A stretch of 34,561 nucleotides of DNA from Clostridiaceae bacterium. Its GTDB lineage: Bacteria > Bacillota > Clostridia > Oscillospirales > Acutalibacteraceae. The DNA is taken from NCBI GenBank assembly GCA_016288315.1, contig JAEEYU010000023.1:1-34561 (forward strand). The letters run 5' to 3'. The position numbers and the translations under genes were made by a program. Positions 22,581 to 30,000 of this stretch are shown here, one piece after another (positions within the stretch are counted from its first letter, which is position 1; every line of letters starts with the position of its first letter). The notes under the pieces were generated by a model. The model saw nothing but the letters and a program-made list of their open reading frames with translations, searched no databases and was not told the DNA's origin.

Positions 22581-23744
22581 ATGAAAAGACGAATTACGGC
22601 GATATTCCTTTCGCTTGTCATGTTTATCACCGCCGCAGTTTTGCCCGCGCAGGCAGTCACAAAAGCGGCTCCTCAGGAGACTCCCGCAGACGCAACGCCC
22701 ACCTTCACAACTGCGCAGTTCTTCGAAATAATGAGCGTTATCAACAAATTCACCGATGTCATCACCGGTATGTCGCTCATCCCGACCACCGAAATAAAGC
22801 TCACCGTTGATGAAACAATCACCGGCTACTGCGACATCGTGCTCGAAAATTCGGGTCTTGACATTGTCGGTCTGCTCGCGTCGTTCAAAAAAATGAACTT
22901 CCCCATTGAGCAGATAACCACAATCACCCGCCTCGACACCACCGCAATCAGAGAGCGTCTTATCGAGCGCTCCTATGAAATCCGCGACGCAGGTCAGCCA
23001 GGTCTCGCCTACCTTCTGTTTATGTTCGGCGTTTATATCAGCACAATCGAAGCGTGCGACGTCTGCGCCGTTCCCACTGATGAGGAGAATGTTGACGAGG
23101 TTGTCCTTTTCGTCCGCTTCACAGACGGCACCGCCTGCGAGATGCACCCCAGCATCTGGATAAACTCCGAAACGGGCGAGTGCTACAACAAGACGGGCAA
23201 GGGCATAGTCAACACCGGCTTCAACTACAACCTCAAAAAGCTTATGGTTTACGCCCCGATGTATTGCTGGATGAGAGATTTCGGCTTCACCTTCCTCTAT
23301 GACCTCAACTGCTACATCTTCCCGATGTGGAATTACATCACCCGCCGCTTCCATTTCAATTATGATGACAGGCAGTGGATGATTCAGATCTGGAAAGGCA
23401 ACTACCTCATCACAAACGGCGGCGAGGTCGGCATCTACAACCGCAGCAAGTATGCAATCGGCACCTACTACAACACCGTAAGCGATGAAGAAAGAATGGT
23501 TATGTCCCTTCGCATAACGCACGGCGACGAGGTCTTTATTGACATTGAGCCCACCCTTCACTGGTGGGTAAACGGCTTCCAGATGAACAACTATATGTAT
23601 AAGCCGTCGAGTATGCTCCTTGAGAGCACAATCGAATTCCCGAACGAGACCATGCGCGACGCCTTCACCGGCGCGGTTGACCGCGAGTATCACCACGACG
23701 TAACCTACACCGTTGACGGCCTCAACGTCTCAATCACCTGGTAA
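22581..23744 (+). CDS. Secreted DUF4474-domain protein
   Basis: The 387-residue product starts at the ATG at 22581 behind AAAAGGGG. An N-terminal signal peptide (MKRRITAIFLSLVMFITAAV, cleavage near AQA at 25) points to export. A central helical part follows, then the DUF4474 pattern: FNYNLKKLMVYAP, WMRDFGF (220-226), WMIQIWKG (256-263) and GGEVGIYNR (270-278). DUF4474 proteins are found in many Clostridia, usually secreted, and their function is unknown. A VCAVPTDEENVDEVVLFVRF segment before the domain may be part of a separate beta domain. The gene is monocistronic with its own promoter and a perfect terminator. Confidence 0.85.
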   Translation: MKRRITAIFLSLVMFITAAVLPAQAVTKAAPQETPADATPTFTTAQFFEIMSVINKFTDVITGMSLIPTTEIKLTVDETITGYCDIVLENSGLDIVGLLASFKKMNFPIEQITTITRLDTTAIRERLIERSYEIRDAGQPGLAYLLFMFGVYISTIEACDVCAVPTDEENVDEVVLFVRFTDGTACEMHPSIWINSETGECYNKTGKGIVNTGFNYNLKKLMVYAPMYCWMRDFGFTFLYDLNCYIFPMWNYITRRFHFNYDDRQWMIQIWKGNYLITNGGEVGIYNRSKYAIGTYYNTVSDEERMVMSLRITHGDEVFIDIEPTLHWWVNGFQMNNYMYKPSSMLLESTIEFPNETMRDAFTGAVDREYHHDVTYTVDGLNVSITW

Positions 23745-23778
23745 CCCCACACCCGTAACATCAATATAATATCTCAAC

Positions 23779-23818
23779 ATCCCGGTTAATCCCCCCGATT
23801 AACCGGGATTTCTGTTTT
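23779..23818 (+). terminator. Intrinsic terminator after the DUF4474 gene
   Basis: A perfect 13-bp stem, ATCCCGGTTAATC (23779-23791) with GATTAACCGGGAT (23797-23809) and a loop of five C, followed by TTCTGTTTT. Confidence 0.8.
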
Positions 23819-23830
23819 CCCTCCCCGCTT

Positions 23831-24195
23831 TGTCATTCTGGGGCGAAGCGCCGAAGCGCGTCCGGTGGACGATGAAGCGAGGCGCTGAGGTGAAGAAACA
23901 AGGAGTAATGCGAACGGCAGTGAGCAGAACGACTATGTTTCTGAGGGGTAAAGGCGAAGGATCTCATATAACAAATCCCCATCCGCAGCCGCAGGCGAAG
24001 AATCTCCCATAGCCTCCCCTTATAGGGGCGCGGGTGTCCGGCGGACACCTCTGCGAAGCAGAAGCGCCGACCGAGCCGGCAGGCGAGACGGTGGCTTGAC
24101 CGCAAGCGGTCAAGTCGGAAGGGTCAAAAACTGCCTTTAACCTCAATCTCACAAAAAGCCTCACCCGGTAGGGGCGATTATCAATCGCCCGCCGC
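23831..24195. repeat. Dispersed intergenic repeat block
   Basis: TGTCATTCTG at 23831 and GAAGGATCTC ending at 23965 appear to be the ends of one repeat with about 110 bases of GC-rich sequence between. A second GCCGCAGGCGAAGAATCTC lies near 23988-24006. Then CCTCCCCTTATAGGGG, GCCGGCAGGCGAGACGG (24076-24092) and GGAAGGGTCAAAA match elements of the 10.1-10.6 kb region. Last, GGGCGATT/AATCGCCC (24172-24190) is a hairpin of the widely seen GTAGGGGCG...CGCCC type. Probably mobile non-coding repeats; no encoded transposase. Confidence 0.7.
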
Positions 24196-24280
24196 CTTAA
24201 CCTCAATTTAAAACCAATCCGCAGCGAACACCGCCTGCCGTTCCGCACCCTGACCCTTGAAACCTCCCCCATATTCCTCC

Positions 24281-24309
24281 TTGAAAATAAACAAAATATA
24301 TGTTAAAAT
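24281..24309 (+). promoter_or_regulatory. SigA-type promoter of the sigma factor operon
   Basis: TTGAAA (24281-24286) and TAAAAT (24304-24309) are 17 bases apart, 40 bases upstream of the ATG at 24350. Its form suggests housekeeping transcription. A TGAAAC at 24258 resembles an ECF -35 but lacks a matching -10. Confidence 0.65.
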
Positions 24310-24349
24310 TAAATACTATTTAAATTAAAAAGAAAGGAAGGATGCCGCC

Positions 24350-24901
24350 ATGCGAAGCGACGACGAGCTATACGCCGCTTTTCTCTCGGGCGATGAAACC
24401 GCTTGCGACGAGCTTATGATCCGCCACGGCGACAACCTTGTTTTCTACCTGAACGGCTGCGTTCACAACCCCGAAGACGCCGAAGACCTTATGATTGAGG
24501 CGTTCGCCCGCATTATGGTCAAAAAGCCCCGAATCGGCGAAGGCGCCTTCAAAGCGTATCTTTACAAAACCGCGCGCCGCCTTGCAGCCCGCCTGCACGA
24601 AAAACGCCGCTCCGACGTCTTCAGTCTTGATGAACTGTCCGCAGGCGGCGCAGAACCCGTGTCAGACAGCGACATCTATAAAAACGACGAACGCCGGCAG
24701 ATTCTCAATACCTGCCTCAGACGCATTCCTCCCGAGCTGCGGGAGGCGCTGTGGCTGTTCTACTACGAGGGTATGAGCTATGAGGAGGCAGCCGGCATTA
24801 TGAGAGTGAACAAAAAACGTATTGACCATCTCCTTGCAAGGGGCAGGGAGTGTTTAAAAGCAGAACTCGCAAAGGAGGGTGTAACAGATGCATACGACTG
24901 A
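24350..24901 (+). CDS. ECF-type sigma-70 family RNA polymerase sigma factor
   Basis: The 183-residue product has region 2 (YAAFLSGDETACDELMIRHG, then NPEDAEDLMIEAFARIMVKK) and region 4 (LRRIPPELREALWLFYYEGM, SYEEAAGIMRVNKKRIDHLL). A charged linker of about 35 residues separates them, and no region 1.1 or 3 is present, so it is an ECF-type factor. It would direct RNA polymerase to a special set of promoters. The ATG follows AAAGGAAGG. The next gene overlaps its last 14 bases, and the operon carries a PrsW-like protease, so activity is probably held back by a membrane partner and released by proteolysis (inference). Confidence 0.9.
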   Translation: MRSDDELYAAFLSGDETACDELMIRHGDNLVFYLNGCVHNPEDAEDLMIEAFARIMVKKPRIGEGAFKAYLYKTARRLAARLHEKRRSDVFSLDELSAGGAEPVSDSDIYKNDERRQILNTCLRRIPPELREALWLFYYEGMSYEEAAGIMRVNKKRIDHLLARGRECLKAELAKEGVTDAYD

Positions 24902-25226
24902 ACAACGCATTGAAGCCATGCACAAAAGAGCGGCTCAGATAAAACGCGAAAAGCACGCACGCGCCGTGAAGATTATTCAGACGGCGTCTTTCACCGCCTG
25001 CTTTGCGCTCACCGTCGCCTTTGCCGTCATTGTCAACACTCTGAACGGCAGAACGGTTGCCGGCTTTTCGCCCGATGAAGGCAGCGCAAGCATCTTCGCA
25101 GGCAGCGGCGCTCTCGGCTATATAGTCGTTGCGGTTATCGCCTTTTCGCTCGGCGCGGCAGTCACCGTTTTCTGCTTCCGCCTCAGAAAGAGCCGCGACG
25201 GGAACAATAACGGAGAAAACAAATGA
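24888..25226 (+). CDS. Small two-helix membrane protein, candidate anti-sigma partner
   Basis: The 112-residue product starts inside the end of the sigma gene, behind AAAGGAGGG. Its N-terminus is charged (MHTTEQRIEAMHKRAAQIKR) and probably cytoplasmic, followed by two membrane segments near 28-50 and 74-97 and a charged Asn-rich tail. Immediate overlap with the sigma gene is typical of anti-sigma factors, but no zinc-binding (ZAS) motif or known anti-sigma domain is present, so this role is inference. A clear paralogue lies at 26684-26983 beyond the operon terminator. Confidence 0.85.
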   Translation: MHTTEQRIEAMHKRAAQIKREKHARAVKIIQTASFTACFALTVAFAVIVNTLNGRTVAGFSPDEGSASIFAGSGALGYIVVAVIAFSLGAAVTVFCFRLRKSRDGNNNGENK

Positions 25227-25849
25227 CCGAAAGTGTTATCAACATAGTCCAGCTCGTCATCACCGGCTTTTGTGCGGCCGTCTGCTTTGTCAGGGCAATC
25301 ATTTCGTGGAAAAGAACCTGGCTGCAGCTCGGTCTGTTTTACAGCGTCTTCTTTTTCGGCGATCTCTACTGGCAGCTCTACCTCACCTTTTACGGCGAGA
25401 CCCCGCCTTACTCCTTCATCCCCTACCTCTGCTGGTATTCGGCAGACCTCTTCCTGCTTATGCTCGTTGTCACCCATTGCCCCTGCGACTGGAAAAAGCA
25501 CGCCGAAATACTGTGGCTTATTCCCGTCTTCACGGCGGCTATGTGCGTTTACTATATGACCTTCGGCGATTATATAAGCAACCTCATCGCCGCCTTCCTT
25601 ATGTGCTGCCTGCTCTGGCGCTCAATCGGCGGTCTTGCTTATCTGCATAAAAAACCGCCCGGAGAGAAGTCCGCGCGGCTGCTCCTTGTTTTTGTCGTCC
25701 TCTTCTGCGTAATGGAATACGCTGCGTGGACCGCCAGCTGCTTCTTTGAGGGCGACACGCTTAAAAACCCGTATTACTGGTTTGATATTCTGCAAACGGC
25801 AGTGCTCTTCCTGTTCCTGCCCGCGCAGCGAAAGGCGGTGCGCAGATGA
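25223..25849 (+). CDS. Multi-pass membrane protein of unknown function
   Basis: The 208-residue product overlaps the preceding gene by ATGA. About six to seven hydrophobic helices span the protein (examples NIVQLVITGFCAAVCFV near 7-23 and LWLIPVFTAAMCVYYM near 97-112), with aromatic-rich loops such as YWQLYLTFYGETPPYSF and a short basic tail. I do not recognise the family. Placed between the candidate anti-sigma partner and the PrsW-like protease, it could be a sensor or assembly partner in the same signalling unit (inference). Confidence 0.85.
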   Translation: MTESVINIVQLVITGFCAAVCFVRAIISWKRTWLQLGLFYSVFFFGDLYWQLYLTFYGETPPYSFIPYLCWYSADLFLLMLVVTHCPCDWKKHAEILWLIPVFTAAMCVYYMTFGDYISNLIAAFLMCCLLWRSIGGLAYLHKKPPGEKSARLLLVFVVLFCVMEYAAWTASCFFEGDTLKNPYYWFDILQTAVLFLFLPAQRKAVRR

Positions 25850-26484
25850 ATTATATCGAAAATGTTTTTATATGTATTGCCGCCCCTTTCATAATAGCGC
25901 TCATCTGCGCAAAAGAACGCTCGAGAAAGATTCTTATTTTCATCCTGTGCGGAATCGTCTCCTGCCTGCTCTCATCCTATATCAGCACCTTCGCCGCTTC
26001 TGTTGAGGGAGTCGGGCTCTCAACCGCCTCGGTTGAAATCGCCCCCCTCGTCGAGGAGATTATGAAGCTGCTTCCGATTCTTTTCTTCCTTCTCGTCTTC
26101 GAGCCGGAAAAAGAGGATGTCGCCGTCGCCGTCTTTATGACCGCCGTCGGCTTCGCCACGTTTGAGAACGTCTGCTTCCTCGCACAAAACGGCGCGGAGG
26201 GTCTGTTCCGCATTGTCATACGCGGCTTCGGCGCGGGTGCCATGCACGTCGTGTGCGGGGCAATCGTCGGCACCGGCCTCATTTATATCTGGAAAACAAG
26301 CTGGCTTCGCGCGGCGGGCACAATCGGTCTGCTGGCCCTCGCCATCACCTACCACGGCATTTACAACATACTCATCTCGCAGACGGGCGCCGCCGCTGTC
26401 GCCGGCTTCCTACTCCCCGTCCTGACGGCCGTGCTGGTCGCCTTCATCTACAGCCCCGTTCTGAATCTTCTTGAAAAAGAATAA
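25846..26484 (+). CDS. PrsW-family intramembrane metalloprotease
   Basis: The 212-residue membrane protein shows the PrsW family marks: PLVEEIMKLLP with the EExxK motif (Glu70, Glu71, Lys74), GFATFEN (102-108), FGAGAMHVVCGAIVG with His134, and YHGIYN with His170 and Asn174. About seven membrane helices are predicted by eye. In Bacillus subtilis PrsW makes the first cut in the anti-sigma factor RsiW. Here the gene is last in the sigma operon and overlaps the previous gene by ATGA, which suggests the same logic in a single transcript. Substrate and trigger are unknown. It is followed by a strong terminator. Confidence 0.87.
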   Translation: MNYIENVFICIAAPFIIALICAKERSRKILIFILCGIVSCLLSSYISTFAASVEGVGLSTASVEIAPLVEEIMKLLPILFFLLVFEPEKEDVAVAVFMTAVGFATFENVCFLAQNGAEGLFRIVIRGFGAGAMHVVCGAIVGTGLIYIWKTSWLRAAGTIGLLALAITYHGIYNILISQTGAAAVAGFLLPVLTAVLVAFIYSPVLNLLEKE

Positions 26485-26498
26485 CCTCCCGCCTGTTG

Positions 26499-26529
26499 CG
26501 GCCGGCTCTCCGGAGCCGGTCGTTTTTTT
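26499..26529 (+). terminator. Strong intrinsic terminator of the sigma/PrsW operon
   Basis: A 10-bp stem, CGGCCGGCTC (26499-26508) with GAGCCGGTCG (26513-26522, one G-T pair), and a TCCG loop, followed by seven T. Confidence 0.88.
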
Positions 26530-26610
26530 GGTCATTTTTTGCCTTTTTTGTTCGATTTTTGAAAAATTTTCAATTTTTTTCAAATTTTTTTAAAAAATTT
26601 TCATTTCAGG
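26530..26610. other. Phased T-tract spacer, probably curved DNA
   Basis: T runs start at 26523, 26535, 26544, 26556, 26567, 26574, 26585 and 26598, mostly 9-13 bases apart, that is close to one helical turn. The right part also carries A-runs that pair with them (GAAAAATTTTC at 26561-26571). Phased A/T tracts bend DNA. It lies between a terminator and the next gene and has no coding potential. Confidence 0.6.
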
Positions 26611-26683
26611 GTGGGAATTTTCGATTTTTACGTATCTTATATAGTGAAGGGACTTTTAAACGGACCGAAAGGAGGCACGCCGG

Positions 26684-26983
26684 ATGAGAACCAATGAAGA
26701 AAGAATAGCCCTCGCTCACGAGAGAGCATCCGTCCTGAGAAGGCGGCGCGAAAAAATGCGCCTTGCCGCATCGGGCAGCTTTTCGCTGCTTCTTTTTGCC
26801 GCGCTCACAGGGGTTATGTTCCGACTTATCGGCATGTCGCCGATAGACTCCTGCTCACGCCTTACGGGCGCGTCCCTGCTCGGTGAAGGCGCAGGCGGCT
26901 ATGTCATTGTTGCCGTCATCTCATTCTTCGCCGCGGTGTTCATCACCGCCTTCCTGCTCAAACGTCAGGCGAAGAAAAAATAA
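26684..26983 (+). CDS. Small two-helix membrane protein, paralogue of the 24888 gene
   Basis: The 99-residue product starts at an ATG behind AAAGGAGG. It shares the layout and pattern of the protein at 24888-25226: N-terminal MRTNEERIALAHERASVL against MHTTEQRIEAMHKRAAQI, two membrane helices, and a shared GGYVIVAVISF/LGYIVVAVIAF second helix. It lies outside the sigma operon, after its terminator, and just before the giant secreted protein gene (45-base gap). It may bind the same sigma factor or membrane partner. Function unknown. Confidence 0.85.
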   Translation: MRTNEERIALAHERASVLRRRREKMRLAASGSFSLLLFAALTGVMFRLIGMSPIDSCSRLTGASLLGEGAGGYVIVAVISFFAAVFITAFLLKRQAKKK

Positions 26984-27028
26984 TTTTGTTTTCATTGAAT
27001 TTCAAATATATTAAACGGAGGTATTCAG

Positions 27029-30000
27029 ATGAAAAAAGCAATTTCCCTGTTCCTGTGCCTGGCGCTCCTTGCGGGCACCTTTGCACTCGGAGCCGCAAAC
27101 ATCCCCTTTGCAGTAGAGGCGGCGGCTTCAGGCGCCGATATCACCAACGCCACAAGCCCCACCGGCCCCGAACCGCCCGGATATGCAAACGCACAGGACC
27201 CTTACAAGCTTGCGGGCACCAATAACGAAAAGCAGATTGCCGCGCTCAGCGAGCTTATGTTTTCCGTAAACAACACAAGCAAAATAGACTACCGTATCGG
27301 CGACAATTTAAAACCCGATAAAATCGACGGGACCAATGACGCACTCAACTTTGACAGCGGCAGCGCATATTTTGAAAGCACCTCCGGCGGCTCAAGTTCA
27401 ATAAGCGGCGTCTTTTTCACAAGGTCCGCAGCTCTTGACGCCGACGGCGACGGTCAGCGCGAATCCGTAGTATATGTCGGCTGGAGAGCAAGCGACAAAA
27501 AAGTTGTTGCCTGGGTTGTAAACGCAAGAACAAAGCAGACCTCTTCCGTTCTTACTGTCGGCACTGCCGCAGAAGGCATACAGGACCTTTACGGCGGCAG
27601 AGTAGCGGCGGTTTATCAGTCGCTCAACTTTTTCAGCATAACTTCGGGCGACTTCAACGGCAACAAAAAAGAAACAGCCGTTGCGGTTCTTCCCCTTTGC
27701 AAGCCCGGCGACACCGACTATGAAGTTCCTCAGGTTATTGAGTTTACAGTCAATGCTTCAAACAACACCATTTCAAAGGGCAACGGCACATCTGGTTATG
27801 TGAACCAGGCGTTCTTTGATGATGATGAAATCGGAATAGCTGACAGCACTGACTATGAGGACCTGCTTTCAACCCAGATAACCTCCGGCGACTTCAACGG
27901 CGACGGCAAAGATGACATTGCCGTTCTCAGCTATACAAACAACATAAGCACAACCTACGATGACGAGGACTATATAGACCTTTACGTTCCCTTCCTGAGA
28001 ATCGGTCACGGTTCATCATCGGGAATACCGGCTCTTCCGGGAGCAAGCACTATGGTTATTAATAATGAAAAGACGAGCGGCAGCGATAAATACTGGGATA
28101 TGCCCATCGCCGGCAATCTCATCGGTGCCGACATCGACAACGACGGCAGAGATGAAATAGTTATTGCCGGCTATTACGGTCAGGTAACCGGCACTACCTC
28201 CGGCAAAGATTATTATATGGTTGACAGCTCAAGAACAGCGTCAAACATCATTCTTGTCTCTTATGATGCCGACAACAGTCTGTCAATGAAGAGCTGGGAG
28301 AAAAAAGCCCCCAACGGCTGGACTTCAACAACCGGCGAATCGGTTTCGGGTGTCTGGCTTGCTCAGGACTATTGCTGGCAGCCCATCGGTATGGGTGCCG
28401 CAAGAATTGACGGCATCGGAAAAGCTGAATATGTGTTTATCAGCGGTTCTGTCTATCAATACAAAAACGGCAAGCTTGAGGCGGTTTACACCCCCGGTTA
28501 TTTCAATTCAATGGATGCCGCCAACGACAGCAACGCCATCAGCGTTACATTTATAAGCTCCGTTGACAACGGCGTGTTTGACGGCAACTACAGCACCTAT
28601 GAACAGATAGCTTTCGTTGTCGGTCTCAAAGAGTCCAGTCAGTCAATATACCACTGTATCGCCGGTGTTCTCGGCAAAAAAGATGTCAAAAACGGTGATG
28701 CGGTAACCCGCGACTGGTTCTGCAATGATGTTGAAGACTCAAAAACTTACCGCGGCAAAGACTGGCTTGCAACAGTAAACGCCGTTGACTGCGACAACGA
28801 CATTGTCAAAGTCAAGTTCAGAAGCAAATCATACGGCTGGAGCGACCCCGACATTATCGGCGTTCTTCAGGCGGCTCCCTATTTCGGCGAGCTCGGCGAC
28901 TATGAAGGCGAAACCACAATATCAATGTCAACATCCTACGAGTCCGAATACGCCGAATCCTGCAGCCAGTCGCTCGGTGTCGGCGGTATGTTCGAGGTTG
29001 ATGCCGAGGTCTTTGAAATGGAAATCAAGGCGGGCTACTCGGGCTCCTGGTCTCAGACCACCTTCAGCACCCAGAGCCACTCCCAGACATTCTCTGTAAC
29101 GGCAGGTCCGCATGACACGGTAATTGTCAGAAGAACACCCGTTTTCGATTTCTCCTATGATATCTGGGACGCGCAGAATAAAAAATGGTCCGAAGGCGGC
29201 TACCATATAAACGTCGTCAAGGAATCCACCTATTACACCTTCTCAGTTGACGAATACAACCAGTTTGCAACGATTTACAACGATCAGATGCAGGCGGTTT
29301 ACGGTAATAATTTCAAGAAGTTCAAACTTATCACCGAAGAAAACGCCCCCTACCTCATCGGCAACGAGGGCAACCCCTACGCCTACACGAAAGGTTCACT
29401 CGGCGCAATGACCGCAACGCTCGGTCACAACGGCGGCTCCCAGGCAATAAGCTATGAAGACTCCTACGGCTCGGGCACCTCTTCCTCCGAAGAAAACGGC
29501 TTTTCATTTGAAATGTCCGCCTGCGGCGGCAGCGAGCATGTCAAATTCGGCCTTTATATAAACACCGAGTTTATGTGGGGCGCCGAAACAACCGAAACCA
29601 CGGTTTCGGGAACCGGAACCGAGGGCTCCGTTTCGGATATCGATGACTCAGCTTCAGCCGAAGAAACCGACTCTCCCTCCGATATAGTTCATCAATACGG
29701 CTTCCAGTGGTCATTCGGCAAGTGGGATCTCAACCTTCTCGGCAACGAGAACGTTCCCGTTTACGGCTACAATGTCAACAACATTACCGGTCCCGCGCCC
29801 AGAGTTACCGACCTTGAATATGAAGTCACCAACGGCGGCACGGAACTCACCTTTGACTGGAGTGAACCCCCGACGGGCGAAGGCCAGGAAATTGCCGGCT
29901 ACTTCCTCTACAAGTCGGTTGAAGGCCGTCCCTTTACAAAGGTCAGCGATGATATTATCACCGACACAACCTATACCCTCACCCAGGATGATTATGACCG

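Larger units (their letters stand above)
23745..24349. other. Repeat-rich intergenic region without genes
   Basis: This 605-base spacer holds the DUF4474 terminator (23779-23818), a long dispersed-repeat block (23831-24195) and the sigma operon promoter (24281-24309). Short open frames in it are repeat-derived and look non-coding. Confidence 0.75.

Noticed and set aside
22575-23696. Long minus-strand open frame opposite the DUF4474 gene
   Set aside because: Antisense shadow; the plus-strand gene has signal peptide, promoter, terminator and family motifs.
23830-24012. 60-residue plus-strand open frame in the second repeat spacer
   Set aside because: It is repeat sequence running between TGTCATTCTG and GAATCTC, with no ribosome binding site.
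24258-24283. TGAAAC as an ECF -35 for autoregulation of the sigma operon
   Set aside because: No CGTA/CGTC -10 is found at about 16 bases; the sigA-type promoter at 24281-24309 is much better.
26614-26634. GGAAT...CGTA before the 26684 gene as an ECF promoter
   Set aside because: The spacer is 12 bases, too short for the 16-17 expected.
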